DNA of 55,183 bases from assembly GCF_052119705.1 (NCBI RefSeq), contig NZ_JBGQOP010000022.1, forward strand, positions 1 to 55,183, written 5' to 3'. Positions 35,347-44,198 of this stretch are shown one piece after another. This stretch comes from Oceanimonas sp052119705. GTDB lineage: Bacteria; Pseudomonadota; Gammaproteobacteria; Enterobacterales; Aeromonadaceae. Below the pieces are notes generated by a model. The model was not told the DNA's origin and ran no database searches. It was given only the letters and a program-made list of their open reading frames with translations. Each line of letters begins with the position of its first letter. Positions within the stretch are counted from its first letter, which is position 1. The position numbers were made by a program, and so were the translations under genes.

Positions 35347-36483
35347 ATGTTTGATTTTGATGAGCAGATAGACCGTCGCCCCACTCGCGCCTTAAAGTGG
35401 CTTAAATACGAAGGCACCGACATTTTGCCCATGTGGGTTGCAGACACCGAGTTTAAAGCGCCTCCGGCCGTGATTAAGGCCCTTGCTGAGCGCGTTGAGC
35501 ATGGCATCTTTGGCTATAGTCGCCCAAGCAACGAATTAACCGAGCTTATTATCAAGCGCATGCAGGAGCGCTATCACTGGAAAATTGACGCCGACTGGCT
35601 GGTGTATATGCCAGGTGTGGTACCGGCTTTAAACTTGGCCTGCGAGACCTTTAGTGAGCCTAACGGCAACATTATTACCGTTAAACCGATTTATTATCCG
35701 TTTTTGCACGCACCCGGCTTTCATGGACGCAAGGCCGCCTATGTGGACATGGTAGAAGTAGATGGTCGTTGGTTAGTGAATTTAGAGCAGCTAGAAGAGC
35801 AGGCCAAACACAGCGACTTATTTTTGCTGTGTAACCCTCATAATCCGGGCGGCACTATTTATAGCGAAGCGGAATTACTGGCCATTAATGAGATTGCCGA
35901 ACGTCACAATGTGATTGTGTGCTCTGATGAAATTCACTGTGACTTATTGCTCGACGAGAGCCAAGCGCATATTCCCTATGCGGCCTTAAATGAAGATGCG
36001 GCGAATCGCAGCATCGTTTTAATGGCTCCAAGTAAGACCTTTAATATCGCCGGTCTATGCTGCTCCTTCGCCATTATTCCTAATGCCGAATTACGTAATC
36101 GCTTCACTCGCGCGGCGCGCGGCATTATGGCCGATGTTAACTTATTGGGATTTGTAGCCGCAGAAGCCGCTTATAAAGAGGGTGACGATTGGTTGAGGGC
36201 TCAGCTGGACTATTTGCGGGAAAACCGCGACTTGCTCGTAACGCGCCTCAATCAGGTGCCGGGCGTAAAGGTGCTGTCACCACAAGCCACTTATCTGGCG
36301 TGGATTGATATTAGTGCACTGGATCTTGAAGACCCAATTGGTTTCTTTGAGCAAGCCGGTGTCGGCGTGTCAGCTGGCGGTCAGTTTGGTGGCAGTGACT
36401 TTATTCGCCTTAACTTTGGCTGCCCCCGCGCCATGTTAGAAGAAGCCCTAGATCGTATGATTGGCGCCATTAACGCCCGTTAA
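35347..36483 (+). CDS. PLP-dependent C-S lyase/aminotransferase, MalY/PatB family
   Basis: This fold-type I pyridoxal-phosphate enzyme of about 378 residues begins MFDFDEQIDRRPTRALKW, typical of MalY and PatB, which split cystathionine to homocysteine. Asp and Tyr contacts for the cofactor are in CSDEIHCDLL, and the Schiff-base Lys lies in SKTFNIAGL near residue 229. LPMWVADTEF near residue 30 is a strong family mark. I chose the ATG at 35347, with GAGAG upstream, over one at 35302 that adds 15 residues. Whether it acts in methionine synthesis or in a regulatory role like E. coli MalY cannot be told. Confidence 0.88.
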   Translation: MFDFDEQIDRRPTRALKWLKYEGTDILPMWVADTEFKAPPAVIKALAERVEHGIFGYSRPSNELTELIIKRMQERYHWKIDADWLVYMPGVVPALNLACETFSEPNGNIITVKPIYYPFLHAPGFHGRKAAYVDMVEVDGRWLVNLEQLEEQAKHSDLFLLCNPHNPGGTIYSEAELLAINEIAERHNVIVCSDEIHCDLLLDESQAHIPYAALNEDAANRSIVLMAPSKTFNIAGLCCSFAIIPNAELRNRFTRAARGIMADVNLLGFVAAEAAYKEGDDWLRAQLDYLRENRDLLVTRLNQVPGVKVLSPQATYLAWIDISALDLEDPIGFFEQAGVGVSAGGQFGGSDFIRLNFGCPRAMLEEALDRMIGAINAR

Positions 36484-36509
36484 TTACCAAACGCTGATCA
36501 AATAACAAG

Positions 36510-36543
36510 GCCGCTTAAGCTAACAAGCTGAAGCGGCGTTTTT
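36510..36543 (+). terminator. Terminator after the MalY/PatB gene
   Basis: GCCGCTT at 36510-36516 pairs with AAGCGGC at 36531-36537 with an inner AGC/GCT pair, followed by a T tract. Confidence 0.8.
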
Positions 36544-36828
36544 ATGAGAAAGATCAAGACTAAAGATTTTTTCGCCACGCTTCTTTGTTACGAGAGACAC
36601 GGAAGAACACGGAAAAATAGTGATCAGATCTGAAAATGACTCTAACGGTAAGTGCCATCCCAGCTAGCAGTAGTGGAGCTCTTACCAACAATAGGATCTT
36701 ATCTCTCGTCGCACGTGAACTGTTTTCGTGTTCTTCCGTGGCAAAAATAGGGTAAAGGCTGGGGTGTTTGGTTTAGTCCACGCACCCACTTCACCCTTTG
36801 CGCTTCACCCTTCACGGATTTAAAACAC
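36544..36828. other. Gene-free region with an inverted CACGGAAGAACACGG repeat
   Basis: agacacggaagaacacgga near 36596-36614 is repeated inverted as tcgtgttcttccgtgg near 36727-36742, about 110 bp apart. A GTGAAG-type repeat arm lies at 36787-36816. No gene is convincing. Confidence 0.5.
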
Positions 36829-36857
36829 AAAAAAGGCCTTGCTTTGCAGCAAGACCT
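36829..36857 (-). terminator. Terminator of tRNA-Ser
   Basis: On the minus strand AGGTCTTGCT pairs with AGCAAGGCCT (one G-T pair) and is followed by six Ts, 13 bases beyond the mature tRNA end. Confidence 0.85.
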
Positions 36858-36870
36858 GTTTCGTTTTTTA

Positions 36871-36961
36871 TGGCGGAGGAGCAGGGATTTGAACCCTGGA
36901 TGGGCTATAAACCCATGCCGGTTTTCAAGACCGGTGCATTCAACCACTCTGCCACCCCTCC
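36871..36961 (-). tRNA. tRNA-Ser (anticodon TGA)
   Basis: This is a 91-base class II tRNA. The acceptor stem is GGAGGGG/CTCCTCC-like with one non-standard pair, there is a long variable arm (CATGGGTTTATAGCCCATC), the TGA anticodon reads from 36927 to 36925, and CCA is encoded. It reads UCA and related serine codons. Confidence 0.96.
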
Positions 36962-36972
36962 GAACGAGATGG

Positions 36973-37001
36973 ATAATACGGACACTTGCGGCCGCTGTAA
37001 A
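36973..37001 (-). promoter_or_regulatory. Promoter of tRNA-Ser
   Basis: On the minus strand TTTACA (37001-36996) and TATTAT (36978-36973) are exactly 17 bp apart, just upstream of the tRNA. Confidence 0.75.
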
Positions 37002-37331
37002 TAGCAAACATGTTCAACTGCTGACTAATGCAGCAATTTTACGGAAACTTTAGACTTTTTTTGTTAAACGTATAATTTTACAACAAAAACGTTCACAGCA
37101 CTTAGCGGCTCGGCTAATAGCTCAGCCCTTGCTGCGCGACCCTATTACCTACATCAGGCTAAATTGATCGCTCTTTGGCCGCCGTCTTGTAAACAGCTAT
37201 ATCGCCGTCAGCACTAACTTATAACGTTGGAGTTGCAAACTCGTCTTTTATTTTATAGGTATTTTGAATACACTTTTAACTCGAAATGCATCCAACTGCC
37301 GCACACCACTCTTATTTTCTCTTGAGGTTAT

Positions 37332-37868
37332 ATGCACCTAAAACACCGACTGCGTGACGCAACCCTCGCCGGTCTTGCCGCGTTCACAGCCGTGATAGTG
37401 TTGAGCTATCTGAAAGACTGGACCCATTTTATAGTACTCAGTGCACCGCTGGGCGCCACTTTAGTGCTGCTGCTGCTGTTACCCTCAGCGCCGCTTTCTC
37501 GACCTAAGCACGTTATTTTGGGTCATCTGTTAACCACAATACTGACCATTATTGGTCTAAAATTTATTCCCGATCCCATGATAGGGCTGGCGGTGTGCTT
37601 TGGCTTAAGTTTTACCTTAATGGTGTTAACCGACACCCTGCATCCGCCCGCTGGTGCCAATCCCATTTTGATTTATTTGGCGGATCCTGAGCTAGCGCCG
37701 CTGGACTTTATCTTGCCGACCTTGTTTGGCACCTTGTTTATGGTCGGCTTTGCCAGTGTTTACCATTATATTTTCACCCATAGGCGCTACCCCTTCGGCC
37801 CTAAAGTACCTAAAGCGAGTAAGATTAAAGAAGCAGATACCCCAGTTAACATCAACACCAAACCATGA
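37332..37868 (+). CDS. HPP family membrane protein
   Basis: The 178-residue protein has about four to five membrane helices and the signature TLHPPAGANPIL that names the HPP family. Some cyanobacterial and plant members transport nitrite; the bacterial ones are mostly uncharacterised. The C-terminal 30 residues are polar and basic and are probably cytoplasmic. TTGAGG lies upstream of the ATG. The gene is isolated between tRNA-Ser and the OmpK/Tsx gene, which converges with it. Confidence 0.85.
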   Translation: MHLKHRLRDATLAGLAAFTAVIVLSYLKDWTHFIVLSAPLGATLVLLLLLPSAPLSRPKHVILGHLLTTILTIIGLKFIPDPMIGLAVCFGLSFTLMVLTDTLHPPAGANPILIYLADPELAPLDFILPTLFGTLFMVGFASVYHYIFTHRRYPFGPKVPKASKIKEADTPVNINTKP

Positions 37869-38044
37869 GCAGCGCCTCTCCTAACTCACACTAACCATTT
37901 GGCAGTTAAAGCAGCTTAAGAAGATTCGTTAACGCGATTTTCTAGGGTTCATCCTCACCTCTGTACATTCTCGTTTCACTTATTGCAGCAACCTTAACTA
38001 AATCTTCCGCTTTTACGCTTCACCAGTTATTAAAACACCAACGC

Positions 38045-38070
38045 AAAAAGAGCGCCTAAGCGCTCTTTTT
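38045..38070. terminator. Bidirectional terminator between HPP and OmpK/Tsx genes
   Basis: AAAAAGAGCGC pairs with GCGCTCTTTTT around a CTAA loop. Confidence 0.92.
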
Positions 38071-38106
38071 TAAGTCTAACTGGAATGCAAGTTCATCGCT
38101 GTTAGC

Positions 38107-38955
38107 TTAGAAATGCCATTCTAGATTAAACGTTGGCGCATGAGTATCAGCGCCGGGCACATCGGTAATACCGAACTTATTATTCCAGTATTCGTAACCT
38201 ACACCAGCCCAAACGGCATTACTCTTGTTAAAGGCCAGTTGACCTACATCGACCATCAGAGATGCGCGTACTAACTGCTCCTCTGCGGTGCCTTTACCTT
38301 TAGCCGTGTTGTAGTTACCAAAACCTTGGAACTTCATAGGTACAGGACCGGCTTGGAATGGAAGTCCCCAGCTCAGGCTATAAACTGTGTAGTCATCAAA
38401 AGTAATGTCTCTTTCATCTGCAGTATTCTTAGTACCGTTATGATTACGCTCGTGAGCGTACAAGACGCTGAAGTCGAGGAAGCCCTTAGGTACATTAAAC
38501 TTTAGGGTAGGACCCACTACCAACAGCTGCTTGCGTGGAGCTACTGCTGTATTTTTTGTGTTCAAATCAAAACCGGCAGTCAAGGCTACTTCTTTTACTG
38601 GACCAAAACTAAAGTCTTGATTAAACACTTTACCTAAAAGCAGCTGGTGACGATAAGTTACATAGGCTTCAAATGCACCATCACCCTCACCTCGCTTATC
38701 ACCATTTGCAGGATCCATATTATCGGACTGTAGCAAATCAACGTTAAAGAAGTTTTGACCATAGTCATAACCACTGGCGTGAGTCAGGCTCAAGATATGC
38801 TTTTCAATATCATTAGAGTTAAACGGTTCAGTGAAATCAGAACCATAACGATAACCAACAAAAGTATCAGACCAGTTAGCGGCGCTAACAGATGGTGCAG
38901 CTACGGCCATGGCCAGAGCGGAGACGGTTAAAATGCGCTTACTAATTTGCTTCAT
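38107..38955 (-). CDS. Outer-membrane OmpK/Tsx-type nucleoside channel
   Basis: The 282-residue protein has a signal peptide (residues 1-25, ending VSA) and a beta-barrel sequence that ends in Phe, as outer-membrane proteins do. The mature start NWSDTFVGYRYGSDFTEPFN and the end FNLEWHF are those of the OmpK/Tsx family. Tsx takes up nucleosides in E. coli, and OmpK is a phage receptor in Vibrio. Upstream (39125-39146), a TGTGATC-containing sequence partly resembles a CRP site, which would fit a tsx-like gene. A terminator follows the gene. Confidence 0.9.
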   Translation of the reverse strand: MKQISKRILTVSALAMAVAAPSVSAANWSDTFVGYRYGSDFTEPFNSNDIEKHILSLTHASGYDYGQNFFNVDLLQSDNMDPANGDKRGEGDGAFEAYVTYRHQLLLGKVFNQDFSFGPVKEVALTAGFDLNTKNTAVAPRKQLLVVGPTLKFNVPKGFLDFSVLYAHERNHNGTKNTADERDITFDDYTVYSLSWGLPFQAGPVPMKFQGFGNYNTAKGKGTAEEQLVRASLMVDVGQLAFNKSNAVWAGVGYEYWNNKFGITDVPGADTHAPTFNLEWHF

Positions 38956-39179
38956 TCGTGATTCCCTTACGTAGTCGAAATGTGACGTCCTGATTTTTAT
39001 ATTTAAACGACGTCAGCAGTGTGCATTTGGTTGTAACTTAAGGCACAAAAAGAATGCCACAAAGCGACACCTAAAAGCTACATTTTGTTCACAACATTTT
39101 ACTGAAAATGACCACAAAGCAATAAAATGTGATCCAGAGCGAACTTTAGCATCGGTGTTTATTGGTTAAACTATAGGAA

Positions 39180-40208
39180 TCAACACAACATTTTATCAGT
39201 TAATTCAGTGACTACCGCCATTAATGCCGCTCTGTGGCCTACCGCTACCTCGGCATTGGGAAATACTACAGCTTCTGTATATTCGGCCACATGCCAAGCC
39301 AAGGCACCGTCTGTGGCCAGCAAGGTACCGGGCGCAAAATCACTAAAGTTGGCCACTTGTTCGGCAAAGTGGAAACAAAATTGTGTACTCTGTTTGGTGA
39401 TTTCTTGCGTCACTTGAAACACCCGCATCTTTGCCACCTTCAATGCGGGTGGCTGCCAATTAAGGAGGCTGAGCTCTGCACTCAAACAGCGCTGCAATTG
39501 GCCGAGGCGCCCCGCCTCGTTTTGGCCAAAGGGCATGACTTTACCCAACTCTATCGTTAAGGACTCTGCACCGAACTGCTGGGCACTAAAGCAACTAAAA
39601 GTAGGTGCCGGTGCGTGTGACAGTAATAAGGTGTTAATGTCGGCTGCCGCTAAAAAAGCCAATAAGTCACGGGAATAGCGGTGGGACGCCATATAAGGAT
39701 ACACGGCAAACTGTTCATACTTTGAAGCCCGGATGGCAGTGTGTAAGTCGTAATGCAGCCGCACAGCCCCGCTGCGTGCTTGATAAAAACGCGCCACATA
39801 ATGCTCAAGTTTAGCGGCCCGCTCTCGCTCTTTATTACGCACCTTGCCTTTGGCATGCTCGCCACAAAACAGACGGTTGAGGTTTTCTTCGATTTCTCGC
39901 ACTGCTAAATTCATGGACTCTAAGTTGCCAAAAATAAGCAATAAGCGCTGTGCGCAGACTAATCGGCCACTGACAATATCAGCCAACAGCCGTACGCACA
40001 TTTCGATAGGAGCGGTTTCGTTACCGTGAATACCACAGGAAATAACGATGTCTTTGTTACCAGGGGTGTGCGGCTCAATACAGAGCACGCCTGTGTCCCA
40101 AACCTGAATATGAGCGCCATTTGGTAGTGACTCGCTAAAAGGAGCAAGATGATGGGGATGGGCGCGGCTGAGCGCCAAGAAGTCATTAAGCGGGCTAGTG
40201 TGCATCAT
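39180..40208 (-). CDS. astE: Succinylglutamate desuccinylase
   Basis: AstE is the last enzyme of the AST pathway and releases glutamate and succinate from succinylglutamate. The 342-residue zinc hydrolase has His61 and Glu64 in GIHGNETAP, a third zinc ligand in LHYDLHTAIR, and a Glu in the SLTIELGKV region that is probably catalytic. The gene begins ATG-ATG; GGAGG lies so close to the first ATG that the second (40205) may be the true start. astB lies 7 kb to the left on the other strand; no other ast gene is present. Confidence 0.94.
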   Translation of the reverse strand: MMHTSPLNDFLALSRAHPHHLAPFSESLPNGAHIQVWDTGVLCIEPHTPGNKDIVISCGIHGNETAPIEMCVRLLADIVSGRLVCAQRLLLIFGNLESMNLAVREIEENLNRLFCGEHAKGKVRNKERERAAKLEHYVARFYQARSGAVRLHYDLHTAIRASKYEQFAVYPYMASHRYSRDLLAFLAAADINTLLLSHAPAPTFSCFSAQQFGAESLTIELGKVMPFGQNEAGRLGQLQRCLSAELSLLNWQPPALKVAKMRVFQVTQEITKQSTQFCFHFAEQVANFSDFAPGTLLATDGALAWHVAEYTEAVVFPNAEVAVGHRAALMAVVTELTDKMLC

Positions 40209-40382
40209 GCCTCCAATTCAATGGCTGATAAAGCGGCTAAAGACGCTCTCGATAACGCATATACAGAGAGTAAAAGCGAAGATGAGCGGTGATGGGGAAG
40301 AGTTAACGAGACTCAAAGACTAAATCTAGGAGGCAAATTACTTTATACAAGGCGTTACCGGTTAAAACGATAATTTGAAGCT

Positions 40383-40437
40383 AAAGGCGTAAAATGAAAA
40401 ACACTCTCTTTTCTCACGATTTACGCCTCACGCCGCT
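40383..40437. repeat. Dispersed repeat arms between astE and pgm
   Basis: aaaggcgtaaaatga and tcacgatttacgcctcacgcc form another imperfect inverted pair of the window-wide family, just beyond the pgm stop codon. Confidence 0.5.
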
Positions 40438-40454
40438 TACCTTGCTAGGGGGAA

Positions 40455-42098
40455 TTAAACACCGGCTTTATCAAATGCGGCCTTAACGAGCGTTTGGGCT
40501 TCTTCTATCAGCAAGTCCAAATGCTCAACACCGCGAAAACTTTCGGCGTAAATTTTATAGACTTGCTCTGTGCCACTGGGCCGCGCGGCAAACCAACCAT
40601 GCTCGGTCACCACTTTTAAACCGCCAATGGCCGCGTTATTACCCGGCGCCGTCGTTAAGCGAGCGGTAATGGTATCGCCCGCTAAGGTGCTCGCCTCAAT
40701 CGCATCCGGGTTGAGCGTCGCCAATACCTGCTTTTGCGCGAGACTGGCAGGTGCATCCACCCGCTTATACACAGGCTCTCCCAGTTGCGCGACCAAGTTG
40801 GCGTAATAAGCATGAGGGGTGAGGCCAGTCACGGCTAAGATCTCAGCGGCTAATAAAGAGGGAATAAAGCCGTCTTTATCTGTGCTCCACACCTCACCGT
40901 TTTTACGTAAAAAGGAAGCACCGGCGCTTTCTTCACCCACAAAGCCCAGCTTGCCGACCAATAAATCTTGCACGTACCATTTAAAACCCACCGGCACTTC
41001 CATTAAGCGTCGGCCCAGTTGTGCCGCCACTCGGTCAATCATGGAAGAAGACACCAGCGTTTTGCCCACCGCCAAATCGGCAGACCATTCTTTTCGGTGG
41101 GTAAATAAATAATGAATACACACCGCCAGATAGTGGTTGGGATCCATCAAGCCTTGGCTATCGACGATGCCGTGACGGTCATAATCGGGGTCATTACCGC
41201 AACTAATATCAAAGTCGTCTTTAAGTGCCAGCAGGTTGGCCATGCTATAAGGGCTTGAGCAATCCATGCGAATTTTGCCGTCATGATCCAGCGTCATAAA
41301 GGAAAAGGTCGGGTCTTGGCTTGAGTTAACTATTGTTATATCTAAACCATAGCGCTTAGCTATGTGCGGCCAATAGGCCAAACCTGCGCCGCCTAAGGGG
41401 TCGATACCGATACGAATGCCTGCTTGTTTGATGGCCGCCATGTCCAGCACTTCATCCAACTCGGCCACATAGTGCTCGATGTAATCAAATTCCACCGCCT
41501 GTCTCACGGCTTGATTAAAATCTTGGCGGCGAATGCCCTCACCATCGGCGGCGATCAGCTGATTAGCTCTATCTTGGATCCAACCTGTGGCCTCACTGGA
41601 GGCGGGCCCCCCATGGGCACCGTTGTATTTAATGCCGCCATCTCGGGGCGGATTATGGGAGGGCGTGATCACAATACCATCGGCCAAGTCATTTGGGTTA
41701 GCTCGGTTATGATTTAAAATAGCGTGAGAGATCACAGGCGTAGGCGTATAGCCGCGCTCAGTTTGAACTCGCACTTCTATGCCATTAGCAACGAGCACTT
41801 CCAGTGCCGACCCCCAAGCCGCTTCGGACAAGGCATGGGTGTCCATGCCTAAATACAAGGGGCCAGTTAACCCTTGCAGCGCGCGATACTCACTGATTGC
41901 TTGGCAAATGGCGTGGATATGCGTTTGGTTAAAGCTCATATCTAACGCGCAGCCTCTGTGACCCGAGGTGCCAAAGGCGACCTTTTGCCCAGCGACACGC
42001 ACATCGGGTGTTAATTGGTAATAGGCAGCCATTAAGCGCGGCACATTAATGAGTTCGTCCGATTTGGCGCGCAAGCCCGCTCTGGGGTGTGTGCTCAT
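40455..42098 (-). CDS. pgm: Phosphoglucomutase (alpha-D-glucose type)
   Basis: Pgm interconverts glucose-1-phosphate and glucose-6-phosphate. The 547-residue protein (E. coli 546) has FGTSGHRG at its N-terminus, the phosphoserine loop TPSHNPPRDGG near residue 146, the metal-binding DPDYDRHG, and the sugar-phosphate loop RPSGTEQVYKIYAES near the end. AAAGGGAAA precedes the ATG. It follows seqA on the same strand after about 70 bp, the same order as the E. coli seqA-pgm operon. Confidence 0.97.
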   Translation of the reverse strand: MSTHPRAGLRAKSDELINVPRLMAAYYQLTPDVRVAGQKVAFGTSGHRGCALDMSFNQTHIHAICQAISEYRALQGLTGPLYLGMDTHALSEAAWGSALEVLVANGIEVRVQTERGYTPTPVISHAILNHNRANPNDLADGIVITPSHNPPRDGGIKYNGAHGGPASSEATGWIQDRANQLIAADGEGIRRQDFNQAVRQAVEFDYIEHYVAELDEVLDMAAIKQAGIRIGIDPLGGAGLAYWPHIAKRYGLDITIVNSSQDPTFSFMTLDHDGKIRMDCSSPYSMANLLALKDDFDISCGNDPDYDRHGIVDSQGLMDPNHYLAVCIHYLFTHRKEWSADLAVGKTLVSSSMIDRVAAQLGRRLMEVPVGFKWYVQDLLVGKLGFVGEESAGASFLRKNGEVWSTDKDGFIPSLLAAEILAVTGLTPHAYYANLVAQLGEPVYKRVDAPASLAQKQVLATLNPDAIEASTLAGDTITARLTTAPGNNAAIGGLKVVTEHGWFAARPSGTEQVYKIYAESFRGVEHLDLLIEEAQTLVKAAFDKAGV

Positions 42099-42166
42099 TA
42101 CTTTCCCTTTTTTACAAATCCATATTTAGACATGTGAGTTTATAAACGTGAGCTGACAAATAAAAA

Positions 42167-42691
42167 TCAAATACTCTGCGATACACGCTCTATCACGCCG
42201 TGTGCATAACCCATGGCCGCCATCAGTTGCGCCACTATATTACGCTTGCGTCCGGTATTGGTGTTGGTGATCACCCAATAAGGGCTGCCGGCGATGGCTT
42301 TAGGCTTAGTGGTGTTGCCACTGGCCAGTAAGGCCGCTTCGTCATCGGCAAAATAAATACGCTTACGGCCCTTAATGTCATTTGCCTGTGCAAACGCAGT
42401 CGGATTTTCTTGGTACAAAACAGACAATATGTGCATAAAACGGTCAATGGCAGACTCTTGAGACTGAAGATCGTCACTCTTTAGCATCTGCTCTATGCCC
42501 TGTCCCGACGGGTGATCAGGCTCAGCTTTAGCGGCTGTTTTTTGCGGCTCTTGGCTTACTGCTTGCGAGTCAATTTTCAGTAAACGACGTAATATATCTG
42601 AGGCGCTTTCACCGATATGTCGCGTATTGCTGGCGATATATCGATAAAGCTCTTCATCTACCTCTATGGTTTTCATCATATTTTTTGGCAT
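42167..42691 (-). CDS. seqA: Negative modulator of replication initiation SeqA
   Basis: SeqA binds hemimethylated GATC sites and blocks early re-initiation at oriC. The N-terminal oligomerisation region MKTIEVDEELYRYIASNTRH and GESASDILRRLL matches E. coli SeqA. The C-terminal DNA-binding domain ends with TGRKRNIVAQLMAAMGY. The ATG at 42691 has GGGAG five bases upstream and gives 174 residues; the ATG at 42676 would match the E. coli N-terminus exactly and is also possible. The gene precedes pgm and is divergent from ybfF, the same layout as in E. coli. The presence of SeqA implies Dam methylation in this organism. Confidence 0.95.
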   Translation of the reverse strand: MPKNMMKTIEVDEELYRYIASNTRHIGESASDILRRLLKIDSQAVSQEPQKTAAKAEPDHPSGQGIEQMLKSDDLQSQESAIDRFMHILSVLYQENPTAFAQANDIKGRKRIYFADDEAALLASGNTTKPKAIAGSPYWVITNTNTGRKRNIVAQLMAAMGYAHGVIERVSQSI

Positions 42692-42809
42692 GTCCACTCC
42701 CAACGACAGAATCTGATTATACATGGCACGGGCGAACAGCCCAAGTAGGTTGCACCGCTTGCCCGAGCAAGTAACAATATCGACCTTGATTTTTGACAGG
42801 GATATGCTG

Positions 42810-43586
42810 ATGCAACTGAATTTTCGCCGCCAAGGGCAAGGTCAAACGGTGATCCTCATCCACGGCTTATTTGGCAACCTAGATAATTTAAATGGTCTTG
42901 CTAAGGCGCTCACTGATCACTACGACGTAGTAAGCATAGATGTGCGTAATCACGGACTATCTCCACGCAGTGCCGAGATGAATTACCCGCTAATGGCGCA
43001 AGACATAGTGGCGTTAATCAAGCAACTCCAACTCAAGCAACCTTGGTTAATTGGCCATTCAATGGGTGGAAAAATCGCCATGATGACAGCAGGCATAGCC
43101 CCAAAGCTGATTGCGGGCTTAGTGGTAGCCGACATGGCGCCGGTGGCCTATCGCCAAGCTCGCCATACAGAAGTGTTTGCCGGCTTAACGGCGGTGGCAG
43201 CTGCGGATTGCGCAAATCGTAAGGAAGCGGATGCGCTATTGAGTGAGCACATCACTCTACCCGACGTGCGCCAGTTTTTACTGAAGTCCTTCACACCCAA
43301 AACTCCCGAGAACAGGGACAGCTGGCGTTTTAATGTTAACGCCTTGCTGGAAAACTACTCGCATATTATGGACTGGCCCGGAGTTGAGCCGCCGTATCAG
43401 GGGCCGGTGCTGTTTATTAAAGGCGCCGAGTCAGATTATTTGTTACCTGAATACCAAGCACAAGTGGTACGACAATTTCCCAAGGCAACGGCAAAAGTGA
43501 TCCCTGGCACAGGTCACTGGTTACACGCGGAAAAGCCGCAATTGTTTAACCGCTTGGTGATGGATTTCTTAAGCAAGGTCAGTTAA
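42810..43586 (+). CDS. ybfF: Alpha/beta hydrolase YbfF
   Basis: The esterase-like protein has VILIHGLFGNLDNLNGLA, the nucleophile Ser in IGHSMGGK, DVRNHGLSPR and a catalytic His in GTGHWLHAEKP. E. coli YbfF hydrolyses acyl-CoA and short esters in vitro. The ATG at 42810 has AGGG eight bases upstream and gives 258 residues (E. coli 254). In-frame starts further upstream reach toward the seqA promoter and are rejected. A gene for a small DUF2788 protein follows. Confidence 0.92.
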   Translation: MQLNFRRQGQGQTVILIHGLFGNLDNLNGLAKALTDHYDVVSIDVRNHGLSPRSAEMNYPLMAQDIVALIKQLQLKQPWLIGHSMGGKIAMMTAGIAPKLIAGLVVADMAPVAYRQARHTEVFAGLTAVAAADCANRKEADALLSEHITLPDVRQFLLKSFTPKTPENRDSWRFNVNALLENYSHIMDWPGVEPPYQGPVLFIKGAESDYLLPEYQAQVVRQFPKATAKVIPGTGHWLHAEKPQLFNRLVMDFLSKVS

Positions 43587-43639
43587 CAGCGCCATTTGCT
43601 TTATGGTATAGTGGCAAAAATTTAAAACGATCGGACAGC

Positions 43640-43864
43640 GTGATGTCATTAGCACAAATAGAGCTTCTGGAAACTTGGGGCCTCAAGTTTTTCTTTGTCG
43701 CCATTTTCCTCCTGATTGGTCTGGCCATTCAAGATGTACTCAAGCGTGGTAATGTGCCTAAGTTTGGCCGATACATAGTATGGGCTGTGCTATTTTTGGG
43801 CTGTTCCGGATTTATTGCTAAAGGCATCATAGAAGCCGTGTGGGAAGGGGCCGGTGTCGGTTAA
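43640..43864 (+). CDS. DUF2788 family small membrane protein
   Basis: The 74-residue protein has two predicted membrane helices, about residues 15-33 (FFFVAIFLLIGLAIQDVL) and 45-62 (YIVWAVLFLGCSGFIAKG), with a basic stretch KRGNVPKFGR between them. It resembles the DUF2788 family, whose role is unknown. It may start at the GTG at 43640 or the ATG at 43643. It lies between ybfF and ybfE, which are adjacent in E. coli, and probably shares their transcript, with only three bases before ybfE. Confidence 0.85.
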   Translation: MMSLAQIELLETWGLKFFFVAIFLLIGLAIQDVLKRGNVPKFGRYIVWAVLFLGCSGFIAKGIIEAVWEGAGVG

Positions 43865-43867
43865 GTC

Positions 43868-44152
43868 ATGGCAAAGCAAGACGAAGATACTACCACACTG
43901 GACTTATTTGACGACGAGCGCCGACCGGGTAGGCCCAAGACTAATCCCCTGCCCCGCCAAGCGCAACTCAAGCTTAATAAACGCAATCAACTGAAGCGTG
44001 ACCGAGCGCGTGGCTTAAGTCGTATTGAGCTTAAAGTCGATCAAGCAATGCTAGATAAATTAAACTTATTGGCCACAGAGCTACAGCTAAGCCGTGCCGA
44101 TTTGATCCAGGCCTTGCTGCTACAACAGCTTGCGCTGCGAGATAGTCAGTAG
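43868..44152 (+). CDS. ybfE: YbfE family protein
   Basis: The 94-residue basic protein closely resembles E. coli YbfE: TTLDLFDDERRPGRPKTNPL, then LKLNKRNQLKRDRARGLSRIELKV and a C-terminal helical part. The last part looks like a ribbon-helix-helix or short DNA-binding unit. In E. coli the gene is LexA-regulated and its function is unknown. No consensus LexA box is seen upstream here. fldA begins 46 bp later. Confidence 0.93.
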   Translation: MAKQDEDTTTLDLFDDERRPGRPKTNPLPRQAQLKLNKRNQLKRDRARGLSRIELKVDQAMLDKLNLLATELQLSRADLIQALLLQQLALRDSQ

Positions 44153-44198
44153 GCCGACCGGCCTAACCACTCACATTTATGACAGGTACAACATTATT

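Noticed and set aside
43587..43867. LexA box for ybfE
   Set aside because: No CTGT-N8-ACAG match was found, although the E. coli gene is LexA-regulated.
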